DNA of 64,000 nt from Staphylococcus gallinarum (GCF_000875895.1 NZ_JXCF01000008.1:1-64000); one strand, 5' to 3'. Counted from the first letter of the stretch, positions 1-8,574 are shown. The notes: a model not told the origin generated them from the sequence alone. Numbers and translations: made by a program.

Positions 1-137
1 GTTTGATTAGCTCATAAAATACTAATTTGTGTTATCATTAACACGTTTTTTTGAACCAACGATTATCGTTGTGTTCGGAATTAACGTTGACATATTGCAA
101 TTCAGTTTTCAATGTTCATTTAAATAGTTGCTTTATT

Positions 138-167
138 ATTATATCATGTCTGTTAATATCTTGTCAA
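138..167 (-). promoter_or_regulatory. rRNA operon promoter, proximal
   Basis: On the minus strand a perfect TTGACA (162-167) and a perfect TATAAT (138-143) are separated by 18 bp. Transcription would start near 131 and run leftward into the 16S leader. This is the strongest promoter match in the window, as expected for rRNA. Confidence 0.8.
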
Positions 168-308
168 TAAGAAATTAATATTTCGTAACAATCAATTAAC
201 ATTACTTTAATAATATTAAACTATTATTTTGAAGTTAACAAGTATATTTTTTACACTTTTTTCAAAAAGATATTAAATAATGTTTTTGCCGTTTTTGACG
301 ACTTTTAT

Positions 309-337
309 ATAATATCAAGTCTCACAATCAAAGTCAA
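309..337 (-). promoter_or_regulatory. rRNA operon promoter, distal
   Basis: On the minus strand TTGACT (332-337) and TATTAT (309-314) are 17 bp apart, about 170 bp upstream of the proximal promoter. Tandem promoters of this kind are usual for Gram-positive rRNA operons. Confidence 0.6.
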
Positions 338-444
338 CAATTATTTTAGTGATTTATAAATTGTTTTTTTGTTGCGTCTGTAGCGCCTGTTGTCAGGTCA
401 CAAGATATAATTCTAACATCATTACAAATAAATGCAAGTAAAAA

Positions 445-475
445 ATGGAGAGAAATTAAAATAATTTCTCTCCAT
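445..475 (-). terminator. Terminator of the mrp-type gene
   Basis: A 14-bp stem (445-458 with 462-475) with a three-base loop is followed on the minus strand by a T-rich run. It lies 13 bases after the stop codon and separates this gene from the rRNA promoters. Confidence 0.8.
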
Positions 476-488
476 CCTTAAATCAGCT

Positions 489-1553
489 TTATTTAGCTGT
501 TTTTTCAATGATTTGTTGCGCTATTGATTGATATATTTGCCCTAATTTATCATCCTCTTGATAAATTGAAGGTGCAAAATCTTTCGGATTCCATGATGGT
601 TGTTCCAATGGTAATTGCCCTAGGAGATCTGTTTGTAGTTCTTCAGCAAGTTTTTCTCCTCCACCTGAACCAAATACATATTCTTTATTTCCAGTCTCTT
701 TACTTTCAAAATAAGACATATTTTCAATAACGCCTAAGATTGAATGTTCAGTATGTTTCGCCATTGCTCCAGCTCTAGCAGCTACGAACGCTGCTGTTGG
801 ATGAGGTGTTGTTACAATAATTTCTTTACTAGAAGGCAACATAGAATGGACGTCTAACGCAACATCACCAGTTCCAGGTGGTAAATCTAATAATAGATAA
901 TCTAATTCACCCCAACGCACTTCCATAAAGAAATTCGTAAGCATTTTACCTAGCATTGGACCTCGCCATATAACTGGTGCATTTTCTTCCACAAAGAATG
1001 CCATTGATATAACTTTGACCCCATGTCGTTCTACAGGAATGATTTCTTTACCTTGTACACCCGGTTTTTCATCGATGCCCATCATATCTGGAACACTAAA
1101 ACCATATATATCTGCATCTACTAATCCGACTTTCTTACCTTCTCTGGCAAGTGATACTGCTAAATTAACAGCGACTGTTGATTTACCGACGCCACCTTTA
1201 CCTGATGCAATCGCAATAAATTCAACTGGATTATCTTTTGACAATAAACCTTCTATTGTTTGTGGCTGATCATCATTTACGCCTCTATATGATTCAACTT
1301 TATCTGAAGGTAGTTCTTCGAATCTTATTCCTACCGTGTTCGCTCCATTTTCTTTTAAAGCTTCAACAATTGCCATTTGCAATTCTAATTGAGGTTGTCC
1401 ACCTAATTGAGCAATAGCAATTTTCACACTAACATGCTCAATCTCTTCCTTTATTGAGACATCTACAATACCTTCTGACTCTTTCAATGGTACACCAATG
1501 ATAGGGTCTTTGATTTCACCTACTATTGATTTAACTTGCTCGATCGTTAACAC
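489..1553 (-). CDS. Mrp/NBP35-family P-loop ATPase (ApbC/SalA-like)
   Basis: Cytosolic 354-aa protein of the Mrp/ApbC family, usually described as an iron-sulfur cluster carrier. Residues 1-90 form the N-terminal MIP18 (DUF59) domain. The deviant Walker A GKGGVGKST is at 118-126, DADIYG near 146-151, and LLDLPPGTGD at 221-230. The family's C-terminal CxxC, expected after ENMSY near 277-290, is replaced by FESKETGNK, and the whole protein has no cysteine. It may therefore be closer in function to the B. subtilis regulator SalA than to a cluster scaffold; that is inference. The start is GTG at 1553, behind AAGGGGG. It is a single gene with its own terminator. Confidence 0.88.
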   Translation of the reverse strand: MLTIEQVKSIVGEIKDPIIGVPLKESEGIVDVSIKEEIEHVSVKIAIAQLGGQPQLELQMAIVEALKENGANTVGIRFEELPSDKVESYRGVNDDQPQTIEGLLSKDNPVEFIAIASGKGGVGKSTVAVNLAVSLAREGKKVGLVDADIYGFSVPDMMGIDEKPGVQGKEIIPVERHGVKVISMAFFVEENAPVIWRGPMLGKMLTNFFMEVRWGELDYLLLDLPPGTGDVALDVHSMLPSSKEIIVTTPHPTAAFVAARAGAMAKHTEHSILGVIENMSYFESKETGNKEYVFGSGGGEKLAEELQTDLLGQLPLEQPSWNPKDFAPSIYQEDDKLGQIYQSIAQQIIEKTAK

Positions 1554-1680
1554 AATGCGTCCCCCTTAAAGTTACATACTTAAAATCTTTACTATATGAA
1601 TAAATTAATTCTAACAAACTATACCTACATTTGTTGTTAATCGTTGTCTCCAGTATAAATATATTTTAACTAATAAAAAA

Positions 1681-1729
1681 GGAGTTAGCTCAATTTATTT
1701 ATAATTTATAAAAATAAATGACTAACTCC
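1681..1729 (-). terminator. Terminator of lmrB
   Basis: Arms GGAGTTAG (1681-1688) and CTAACTCC (1722-1729), with further A/T pairing inside, are followed on the minus strand by a run of six or more T. It lies just past the lmrB stop. Confidence 0.75.
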
Positions 1730-1741
1730 TCGGCAAGAAGT

Positions 1742-3187
1742 CTACACTTCTCTTGTATTCACTTTTGTTTCTGCTCTATTTTCTTTTATAAAGCAAGCAA
1801 TAATCAGTCCGATAAACACCAATACACTCACAACAGCAAAAGAAAGATCAACACCTGCAGCTATTGCTTGTCTCTGTATCATTGCCTGTGATTCATTGGC
1901 ACTTGGATCAGGCGCAAAGTTTTTTGATCCAATTGACATTATGGTTACCATTAATGCAGTACCTAACGACCCAGCTGTGACACGTCCAAAGTTACTAATT
2001 GCTGTTCCGTGAGAAATATTTTTATTACTTAGTGAATTAATTCCTGCTGTATTCAGTGGCATCATCAATAATGAAACTGAAAACATTCTTAACGCATACA
2101 CAATAATGAGATACGTATATGATGTATCCGCCTTTAAGAAACACAACATAACTGTGAAAATAGTTAATAAAGTGAAACCTGTTAAGACAAGTGGTCTAGC
2201 ACCATACTTATCATAGAATTTCCCGGTAAAGATAGACATCACACCATTGATAATTGCTCCTGGCATAATCACCAGTCCTGACAATAACGCTGACAACCCT
2301 AATGCATTTTGAACATATAATGGAATTAATAATGCTGGTCCAACCATTGATAACATTACTATCATCGATGAAATAGTTGTTAGACAGAATACTTTATTTT
2401 TAAATACAATAATATTTAATAGTGGATTACTAATGCGAATCTGTCTTCTAATAAATGCACCAATAATTACTAAACTAATTGCAAGTGATACTAACACTAT
2501 TGGATTATGAAATCCTAAATTACCTGCACTACTAAATGCATAAAGCATCAAGCCGAAGCCTAAAGTAGAATATATAACTGAACGTTTATCTAATTTTGTA
2601 TCTTTAGTCTCGTTATAACTTTTTAAGAAAATAGCTCCGAAAATAAATCCTAAAGACGCTACTATTACAACTACTACGAATGGCATACGCCAACTCATGG
2701 TATCAACAATCACCCCTGAAAGTGTAGGTCCAATAGCAGGAGCAAACTGTATAACTAAACCAGCTAATCCCATAGCAAATCCTCGCTCATCCTTTGGAAA
2801 TAGCATAAATAATGTGAATTGCATTAATGGCATTATCACTCCTGCACCAATAGCTTGGATTACACGAGCTAACATTAATATAGGAAAAGTAGGTGCTAAA
2901 GCCGCTACAATAGAACCAATTAAAAAAATCCCCATCGCCATTAAGAATAATGGACGTGTTTTAATTTTATCCATTAAAAATGCAGTTAATGGAATCATAA
3001 CACCATTGACTAGCATAAACCCTGTTACCAGCCATTGTGATGTGTTTTCAGTGATGTGAAGACCTTTCATAATATGAGGCAGAGCCGTATTTAATAAAGT
3101 CTGGTTCAATATTGCTACAAAAGCACTCACAATCATAACTGCAACAATCATATTTCTTTGTGACTTAGGTAGTGTTTGATTTTGCAT
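1742..3187 (-). CDS. lmrB: MFS multidrug efflux transporter, DHA2 (EmrB/QacA/LmrB) type
   Basis: Integral membrane drug:H+ antiporter of 481 aa, with the length and hydrophobic pattern of a 14-helix DHA2 member. It begins with LNTALPHIMKGLHIT, has a loop with DKIKTRPLF after helix 2 (motif A region), and in helix 5 the GPTLSGVIVD stretch (motif C-like). ATG start with AAGGAG upstream. It follows sepA on the same strand, and sdrM-sepA-lmrB is the known S. aureus order. The name lmrB follows S. aureus usage; substrates cannot be read from sequence. A perfect inverted repeat separates it from sepA. Confidence 0.85.
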   Translation of the reverse strand: MQNQTLPKSQRNMIVAVMIVSAFVAILNQTLLNTALPHIMKGLHITENTSQWLVTGFMLVNGVMIPLTAFLMDKIKTRPLFLMAMGIFLIGSIVAALAPTFPILMLARVIQAIGAGVIMPLMQFTLFMLFPKDERGFAMGLAGLVIQFAPAIGPTLSGVIVDTMSWRMPFVVVVIVASLGFIFGAIFLKSYNETKDTKLDKRSVIYSTLGFGLMLYAFSSAGNLGFHNPIVLVSLAISLVIIGAFIRRQIRISNPLLNIIVFKNKVFCLTTISSMIVMLSMVGPALLIPLYVQNALGLSALLSGLVIMPGAIINGVMSIFTGKFYDKYGARPLVLTGFTLLTIFTVMLCFLKADTSYTYLIIVYALRMFSVSLLMMPLNTAGINSLSNKNISHGTAISNFGRVTAGSLGTALMVTIMSIGSKNFAPDPSANESQAMIQRQAIAAGVDLSFAVVSVLVFIGLIIACFIKENRAETKVNTREV

Positions 3188-3212
3188 ATTGTCACTCCTT
3201 AATATTCAACAG

Positions 3213-3255
3213 AATGACGATAGCATTATCTTAACTTTGACATACTATCGTCATT
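3213..3255. repeat. Perfect 11-bp inverted repeat between sepA and lmrB
   Basis: AATGACGATAG at 3213-3223 is repeated in inverted form at 3245-3255 with 21 bases between. No T-run follows in either direction, so it is not a standard terminator. It abuts the sepA stop and ends about 25 bases before the lmrB start. Confidence 0.6.
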
Positions 3256-3258
3256 TGC

Positions 3259-3714
3259 TTACTTTTTTTGATTTAAATTTTCACTATCGGGATAAAAGAT
3301 TTCTTTGCATATAAATAATATTCCAATAATAACGACAATAACCCAAAAATCAATATTGATATAAGTATAGTGTATGTGAACAATGAAGTAGAATAACAAA
3401 GTGGTTACAGTAAATGTAATTAAGTGATAAGTTAATCCTTGAAAGTAAGGATTGTCTGGTAATTTCTTTCTAAAATAATCCATTAAATTTTCAATGATAA
3501 ATAATGTGAAATAACCTAATACGATATAGCTACCATAATAAAATAAGTTATCGTAAAAGTTTTTATTATAACCGAAGTATGCTAAATGGAAATAAATCAA
3601 AATTCTACTGAGTCCATATAAACCGAAGCCTAAAAACGCTAAAAATATAGCACCTGAAATAATAAACACAGAAAGTACAATAAGCGTGGTTATCAAGTAT
3701 CTTATATATTTCAT
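3259..3714 (-). CDS. sepA: SepA-like small multidrug/antiseptic resistance membrane protein
   Basis: 151-aa protein with four hydrophobic segments (about 8-33, 45-70, 90-112 and 120-137). It matches staphylococcal SepA in length and in the motifs [26 protein letters not shown] and [14 protein letters not shown], and lies between sdrM and lmrB as in S. aureus. SepA has been reported to lower antiseptic dye susceptibility, but no transport mechanism is established and it is not an SMR pump. ATG start behind GGGGAGG. A TATAAT on the minus strand (3791-3796) could give it its own promoter after the sdrM terminator. From memory it is clearly diverged from S. aureus SepA. Confidence 0.85.
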   Translation of the reverse strand: MKYIRYLITTLIVLSVFIISGAIFLAFLGFGLYGLSRILIYFHLAYFGYNKNFYDNLFYYGSYIVLGYFTLFIIENLMDYFRKKLPDNPYFQGLTYHLITFTVTTLLFYFIVHIHYTYINIDFWVIVVIIGILFICKEIFYPDSENLNQKK

Positions 3715-3790
3715 TGCTTACTGTCCTCCCCTTCAAATAATAGTTCAGCTTCTTAGAACTTATTCCAAACAATAATATTAATATACTACC

Positions 3791-3796
3791 ATTATA
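3791..3796 (-). promoter_or_regulatory. Possible -10 box of a sepA promoter
   Basis: A perfect TATAAT on the minus strand lies between the sdrM terminator and sepA. No good -35 is seen 17 bp upstream, so the call is tentative. Confidence 0.35.
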
Positions 3797-3820
3797 ACAA
3801 GTAGTTACCAAATACAAAAA

Positions 3821-3854
3821 ACAAGAGCTAAAATTCCAATATTTCAACTCTTGT
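3821..3854 (-). terminator. Terminator downstream of sdrM
   Basis: A 14-bp stem (3821-3834 with 3841-3854, two G-T pairs) with a six-base loop is followed on the minus strand by TTTTTTG. It lies 25-58 bases past the sdrM stop, so sepA and lmrB depend on read-through or a second promoter. Confidence 0.75.
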
Positions 3855-3878
3855 TTCAACTCATCGTCTGTCATATTG

Positions 3879-5234
3879 CTAACTACCATTGTTATCTATG
3901 TGCGGTTTATACATGAAAGACCATAAAATAATTAAAATGAATAGAATAATACAAACTAACAATAATACATTATGAATTTGTAGGCCTATAAACAATATTG
4001 ACATTGCATACACATAACCCATTATGGTTGAACCAATCGAATTCCCTAAACTCTTCGTCAATGTATAAAGTGACATCATCCGCTTCATATGTTCAGGAGA
4101 TGTTTCTTCTTGAGTAATCACACTGTCTTTAGTATAAACTGTTCCAAAACTTACACCCGCAAACAACAAACTAAATGCTATAAATAGTGGGTGTTCTGTA
4201 CCGACAAACACTAAAATTGAACATAGTAGCAATGATGTAAAAGCAGCCAAATATAGCATCTTTCGTGATAAGCGCATTTCAATTTTTGCTAAGGAAAAGT
4301 TTAACATTAACCAAGCAAATGATATTGGGAAAATGACAAACCCACTTTGTAACGGCGATAATTTCAATTCTTCTTGTAAATAAACTGGCATATAAAGGTT
4401 ATACCCCATTAACATAATTGCATATAGAAAGTCAGTCGTAAAAACGAGTACTATCATTTTGTTAAATTCTTTAACAGGTACGAATGGCATACTGATCGAT
4501 TTTTCATTTTTATATAAAATCATTGCAACGATACAGGCTACTACAAATGCAATTACATTCAAATAAATATGAGACGTATTCATAACTGCAAATAATAAAA
4601 AGAATATAAATATGTAGAAAAGTGTTAAACCTCTAATATCTAGCTTACTCTTGCGACCATTCTCAGTCGATGAAGTTTCGTTATCGAAATGGAAGGTCAT
4701 CAATGCAAGTACCATTGCTAATATTGCAATTGGAATATTTACAAAAAACAACCAATGCCATGATGCAAATTCAAGTATTCCACCACCTAGTACCGGCCCA
4801 ATAATACTTGAAATGCCCCAAACGCTACCAACTATCCCCATAATTTTATAGCGCAGTGGAATTTCAAATGCAAGTTTAGGAACAATTTGACATAAGGCCA
4901 TCATTATTCCTGCACCCAATCCTTGTATAAATCTTGAAATAATTAATATAGTAAATGTTTCACTTAGTCCTGAAAATAAACTACCGATCGTGAAACATAA
5001 CAAACCAAACATTGTTATGTAAATCATTCTAGTACGTTCAAGTAATTCCCCAACTATTGGATTCGCAATTACAATGGCAATAAAATAAACAGCAAAAATC
5101 AATGAGATAGATGAAGTGACATTTAAATCATCCTTTATTGTCGGTAACGCTAATGACACAATAGAAGTTTCAATTGCAGACATGAACATAATTAATAATA
5201 ATGCTATAACAATACCTATAGATTTTATATTCAT
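3879..5234 (-). CDS. sdrM: MFS multidrug efflux transporter SdrM
   Basis: 451-aa DHA-type drug:H+ antiporter in the cytoplasmic membrane. Helix 1 carries the MSAIETSIVSLALPTI signature, the helix 2-3 loop has ELLERTRMIY, and helix 5 has the SSIIGPVLGGGI motif C. In S. aureus SdrM (447 aa) exports norfloxacin, acriflavine and ethidium, and its amplification has been tied to delafloxacin resistance; the same substrates are inferred here. ATG start with AGGAGG eight bases upstream. It is the first gene of the sdrM-sepA-lmrB cluster but ends in its own terminator. A palindrome upstream at 5315-5336 may be a regulator site. Confidence 0.85.
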   Translation of the reverse strand: MNIKSIGIVIALLLIMFMSAIETSIVSLALPTIKDDLNVTSSISLIFAVYFIAIVIANPIVGELLERTRMIYITMFGLLCFTIGSLFSGLSETFTILIISRFIQGLGAGIMMALCQIVPKLAFEIPLRYKIMGIVGSVWGISSIIGPVLGGGILEFASWHWLFFVNIPIAILAMVLALMTFHFDNETSSTENGRKSKLDIRGLTLFYIFIFFLLFAVMNTSHIYLNVIAFVVACIVAMILYKNEKSISMPFVPVKEFNKMIVLVFTTDFLYAIMLMGYNLYMPVYLQEELKLSPLQSGFVIFPISFAWLMLNFSLAKIEMRLSRKMLYLAAFTSLLLCSILVFVGTEHPLFIAFSLLFAGVSFGTVYTKDSVITQEETSPEHMKRMMSLYTLTKSLGNSIGSTIMGYVYAMSILFIGLQIHNVLLLVCIILFILIILWSFMYKPHIDNNGS

Positions 5235-5314
5235 AACATACCTCCTAACCTGATTTTATTGAATCAAGTACTTTTAAAATAAACCATTAATTTGAAAGAT
5301 GTGCAATAACTAAA

Positions 5315-5336
5315 GGTCAAATTACACCATTTGACC
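5315..5336. promoter_or_regulatory. Operator-like palindrome upstream of sdrM
   Basis: A perfect 8-bp inverted repeat, GGTCAAAT (5315-5322) and ATTTGACC (5329-5336), with a six-base centre lies about 80 bp before the sdrM start. This 22-bp size suits a dimeric MarR- or TetR-type repressor. The regulator is unknown. Confidence 0.45.
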
Positions 5337-5410
5337 GATACAGAAATTATCGTATATTAACGGTAATACAAATAACATGCTGGCGTTTTTGCTAAATTAA
5401 CATTAAAAAT

Positions 5411-5439
5411 GGTTAACCTCGTAAAGAACGAGATTAACC
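5411..5439 (-). terminator. Terminator of the UDPGP-hemolysin III operon
   Basis: Arms GGTTAA and TTAACC, with an inner CTCGT/ACGAG stem and one mismatch, are followed on the minus strand by ATTTTTAATG. Confidence 0.65.
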
Positions 5440-5567
5440 TGAAATTTAATTAAATATTTAGTTACTTAACTTTGAACACTTTCAAATTTATAAGCATTCA
5501 TATACAGTCATTTTCTAAGGATGAGCTTTCAAACTTGATATATTAATTACAAAACTTTTATTCTGAA

Positions 5568-6248
5568 TTAAATCAAGAAAATGATAGCGATAAAATGACA
5601 TGCTGACGCGATGATTATAAATAAATGCCATATCATATGGAAATAAGGTCTTTCCTTTTGAGCATAGAACCAAGCGCCTCCAGTATATGCCAGTCCACCT
5701 AGGACGATAAAAGTAATAAACAACGCTGACGTTTTTATTACAATTAAAGGGGAAAATAAAATACCCATCCATCCCATAACTAAATACATCGTTAAACTTA
5801 ATTTATGATTTACATATTTAGCTAAGGATTTATAAAGAATACCCCAAATTGTTATTCCCCATAATATGGCCATTGCAAGCCAACCTAACCATCCACCTAC
5901 TATGATAAGAAACACAGGCGTATAAGTACCAGCAATTGCTAAAAATATCATACTATGATCAATAATTCTCATTACATATTTATGTGGTGAATCATTTTGC
6001 ATTGCATGATAAATTGTTGATGCTAAAAACATCATAAAAATACTTATTAAATAGACTGACACACTTAATGTGCCTAAGAATCCATTATCAATATAACTTT
6101 GAACTGCCGCATACGGAAGTGCCAACAATACCAACATTGCACCTACACCATGTGAAATCGAATTTCCCAATTCTTCTCCAAAGGTTAAAGGTATGATGTC
6201 ATTAAAAGACTTTCTCATCTTTTTATTTACTTTTATTGTATCTGCCAT
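5568..6248 (-). CDS. Hemolysin III / PAQR-family integral membrane protein
   Basis: 226-aa, seven-helix membrane protein of the hemolysin III (YqfA) branch of the PAQR superfamily. Family histidines are visible in HGVGAML near the N-terminus, STIYHAM, RIIDHSMIF and the C-terminal MIWHLF...CHF; in PAQR proteins these bind zinc. Function in bacteria is not settled, and the name comes from a B. cereus haemolysin. The frame opens further upstream at a GTG within the Shine-Dalgarno AAGGTGG, so the ATG at 6248 (MADTIKVNKK) is the better start. It follows the UDPGP gene by 18 bp, so the two are probably co-transcribed. Confidence 0.85.
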   Translation of the reverse strand: MADTIKVNKKMRKSFNDIIPLTFGEELGNSISHGVGAMLVLLALPYAAVQSYIDNGFLGTLSVSVYLISIFMMFLASTIYHAMQNDSPHKYVMRIIDHSMIFLAIAGTYTPVFLIIVGGWLGWLAMAILWGITIWGILYKSLAKYVNHKLSLTMYLVMGWMGILFSPLIVIKTSALFITFIVLGGLAYTGGAWFYAQKERPYFHMIWHLFIIIASACHFIAIIFLI

Positions 6249-6266
6249 TTGGCATACCACCTTCTA

Positions 6267-7454
6267 TTAAATCAAGTTCATGCTTTTCAAATCAGCAGTT
6301 GCTGTTTCGACACTATCTTTACCTTCTTTATTCTTTAAAGGTGAAAATTCTTGATTTCTATCTACTTGTAATGTAATAAAACTATTTGCGTATTTGAATA
6401 TATCAAAATAAAATAATTCAAATTTTAACGTCGGTTGTTCAATGACCCCAAAATCTTCATCTAATTGCTTTAAATTCTTTATTGCAAGATGATATGGTAA
6501 ATCATAGTCTACAACATCATTGATGAATAATAGTTTAAATGCATGTATGCCAATATTTGCGTTATTAAATTGATTAGCAGCAGCTTCGTCTAGTTCGGAA
6601 TATTCATAGACCGTATCCTTTTGATTTACATGTACTAATCTACCCACACTTTCATTAGGTTTAGGTTGGATAGATTTCGTTGTAATTTCCTTACTGTTCT
6701 TATAAGTATAGCCAACAAATACCGGATCCAATACTTTAACTAAAACATTATCAATATTATTTAAAAAGATGTACTCAACGCCATTTTCTAACATTTCAGC
6801 TAAATAGCCAGCTTTTTTAAGGGATTTGAACACACCACCATTACCATTTGGTGTCTCTAAAATATTCCCATCAGCATCCAAGACCAGTTTACCTTCTTCA
6901 GATAATGCAACAATGTTATCCTGTTCAAAGAAATGTATATGCTCAGCATCATAGCCAAAATAACCTTGATCTTCAAAATATAATTGAGTTTCTCTATTAT
7001 TTACTTTGCTCGTCATTATATACCAATCGATATAGACACCCGTTTGTTCGTGTAACGCAATAAGTTGTTTCGCCTGTAACTCAAACAAACTTACACCCTC
7101 GATTTCAAATGAACCTTTAGGTCCCTTATACCCTAAACGCGTACCTTGACCACCGGCCATTAATAAAACTGCAAACTTGCCATTTTTAATTGCATCTATT
7201 CCAATACTTTCATATTCATTTAACAATGATTCTGATAATGTATTTTTGACTTCGTATTTGACTTCATCAACTTCAGTTACATCATCTATAACTTGCTTAT
7301 TCACATATAAATCTTCGTACAAATCTCGAATGTTAGATAAGTTTAATGAGTCAACCTTATTAGCTAATTGTTCCTTTTCATTTGAACTCATCATTTTTTC
7401 AAATTCAATTAAATGTGCTTGATTATACTTTTCTAACTCTTTCTTGTCTAGCAT
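6267..7454 (-). CDS. UDPGP-type uridylyltransferase (UDP-GlcNAc/UDP-sugar pyrophosphorylase-like)
   Basis: 395-aa cytosolic nucleotidyltransferase of the UDPGP family, the class of eukaryotic UAP1. The nucleotide-binding loop [20 protein letters not shown] sits near residues 97-116, followed by WYIMTS, the acceptor region [10 protein letters not shown] and [14 protein letters not shown], all typical of UAP1-like enzymes. The expected reaction is UTP plus a hexose(amine)-1-phosphate giving UDP-sugar and pyrophosphate; sugar specificity is not determined. It is not GlmU, which has a different architecture. ATG start with AAGGAG. It is first in a two-gene operon with the hemolysin III-type protein. 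Confidence 0.85.
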   Translation of the reverse strand: MLDKKELEKYNQAHLIEFEKMMSSNEKEQLANKVDSLNLSNIRDLYEDLYVNKQVIDDVTEVDEVKYEVKNTLSESLLNEYESIGIDAIKNGKFAVLLMAGGQGTRLGYKGPKGSFEIEGVSLFELQAKQLIALHEQTGVYIDWYIMTSKVNNRETQLYFEDQGYFGYDAEHIHFFEQDNIVALSEEGKLVLDADGNILETPNGNGGVFKSLKKAGYLAEMLENGVEYIFLNNIDNVLVKVLDPVFVGYTYKNSKEITTKSIQPKPNESVGRLVHVNQKDTVYEYSELDEAAANQFNNANIGIHAFKLLFINDVVDYDLPYHLAIKNLKQLDEDFGVIEQPTLKFELFYFDIFKYANSFITLQVDRNQEFSPLKNKEGKDSVETATADLKSMNLI

Positions 7455-7568
7455 ATTTTCGCTCCTTATTGACTAAAGATTATATAAAAAATATATTTTA
7501 TTTACACAGTGATTTTATAAATTCTGTATTCTCACTTTATATTATAATTACAGCATATACAACTGTAA

Positions 7569-8072
7569 TCATAATAATTTCATGATTAAATCATCAACAA
7601 ATGATTTGAAAAACAAATAAAATGCACCAATTGATAAAGCACTTGCAAGAGATAAATCTATCATACCGCCCGTCTTAAATACAATCGGGAACTTCACACT
7701 TATCGGTACCGGATAAAATAATTTAACTCCTCTAGGCGTTAACATATCTAGTATAACATGTGAACACAAGCCACATACAATTGCTATTAAATAATGACTA
7801 GGTGTTTGAATAAAATATAATATCCCCGTAATAATAGATATAAACAATATAGAATGGGTAAAGGTTCGATGACCGAACATAAGTCTAATAATTAAACTCA
7901 ATAATTTAAATCTTCTACCAATCTTACTTTGTGTATGACAAATATCAGGTAATAAGCTTGAAATAATAGCAAGCGTTATAATAGTAATAGATGTAAACAA
8001 ATCAGTATGGTAATATTCTGTAGTTAATGCGCCTACTAATAAACCGCATGAGGCATGGGTCTTACCTGTCAC
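7569..8072 (-). CDS. YdjM-like metal-dependent hydrolase family membrane protein (DUF457)
   Basis: Membrane protein of about 167 aa of the YdjM/DUF457 family. It carries the N-terminal THASCG motif, LLPDICHTQSKIGRR near residue 50 and FGHRTFTHSI, where the conserved His and Asp suggest a metal site, then several hydrophobic helices. The frame is open to 8081, but only the GTG at 8072 (MTGKTHASCG) has correct spacing from AAGGAG. In E. coli YdjM is LexA-controlled; no such site was identified here. Function is unknown, and it appears to be a single gene. Confidence 0.75.
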   Translation of the reverse strand: MTGKTHASCGLLVGALTTEYYHTDLFTSITIITLAIISSLLPDICHTQSKIGRRFKLLSLIIRLMFGHRTFTHSILFISIITGILYFIQTPSHYLIAIVCGLCSHVILDMLTPRGVKLFYPVPISVKFPIVFKTGGMIDLSLASALSIGAFYLFFKSFVDDLIMKLL

Positions 8073-8184
8073 ATTCATCACTCCTTAATATGCTATATTT
8101 TACCATAAAAGCGCACAAAATGCGAACATACTTTCGGTTCATGTAATTAGTATAACCTAATTTAAATAAGTATCACCTAATCTC

Positions 8185-8213
8185 TTGAAAACGATTTCAT
8201 TATATTGTATGAT
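8185..8213 (+). promoter_or_regulatory. Promoter of the SunI-like gene
   Basis: TTGAAA (8185-8190) and TATGAT (8208-8213) are 17 bp apart, and the downstream gene starts 35 bp later. Confidence 0.65.
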
Positions 8214-8247
8214 ATAGCTACAAATTATTTAAAGGATGTGTTCATTT

Positions 8248-8508
8248 ATGGCAATGACAGTTAAAAAAGACAATAATGAGGTACGAATTCAGTGGAGAGT
8301 AGCAGATATTAAAATTCCAACAAGTGAAATTACAAATATTTCACAAGATCAAAATATTCATGCAGTGCCTAAATTAGACAGAGATAAAGTATCTCGTATT
8401 GGTTCAACTTTCGGTAAAACTAACCGAGTAATTATTGATACAAAAGACCATGAATACATTATTTATACGCAAAATGATCAAAAGATTTACAATGAAATAA
8501 CTAAATAA
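8248..8508 (+). CDS. Small PH-domain protein, SunI/YnzG-like
   Basis: 86-aa protein resembling the PH-like fold family that includes the sublancin immunity protein SunI: short beta-rich segments [21 protein letters not shown] and [18 protein letters not shown]. No bacteriocin gene is nearby, so immunity should not be assumed. The reading frame extends upstream to an ATG at 8236, but that ATG is inside the Shine-Dalgarno AAAGGATG, so the ATG at 8248 is chosen. It stands alone with its own promoter and terminator. Confidence 0.7.
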   Translation: MAMTVKKDNNEVRIQWRVADIKIPTSEITNISQDQNIHAVPKLDRDKVSRIGSTFGKTNRVIIDTKDHEYIIYTQNDQKIYNEITK

Positions 8509-8574
8509 TCGTTTTAAACTGCCTTTAAAATAATAATTAAATTCAGCTGATGTTAATATCAGTCATTAATAAAT

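Larger units (their letters stand above)
1..488 (-). other. rRNA operon leader and promoter region (16S gene begins beyond the left edge)
   Basis: No protein gene lies here. Read on the minus strand the last bases end in a stretch ending ATGAGCTAATCAAAC, which I recognise as the sequence just before staphylococcal 16S rRNA, so the mature 16S should begin about 15-20 bases outside the window. The leader holds short perfect hairpins at 29-44 (GTGTTA/TAACAC) and 57-71 (CAACGAT/ATCGTTG) and the sequence ATTGAAAACTGAAT typical of rRNA leaders and spacers. Two tandem promoters are listed separately. The identification rests on remembered sequence. Confidence 0.75.
5235..5567. other. Intergenic region between hemolysin III gene and sdrM
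   Basis: Non-coding. It holds the terminator of the hemolysin III-type gene (5411-5439), an operator-like palindrome (5315-5336) and the sdrM ribosome binding site. No convincing -35/-10 pair for sdrM was found. Confidence 0.6.

Noticed and set aside
3605..3889. 94-codon open frame between sdrM and sepA
   Set aside because: It contains the sdrM terminator hairpin and overlaps sepA in another frame; no family resemblance.
5515..5772. 85-codon frame overlapping the hemolysin III-type gene
   Set aside because: Shadow frame inside a well-supported membrane protein gene, without its own ribosome site.
8236..8508. SunI-type immunity gene as sign of a bacteriocin locus
   Set aside because: No precursor peptide, modification enzyme or exporter is nearby; this is a conserved standalone gene.
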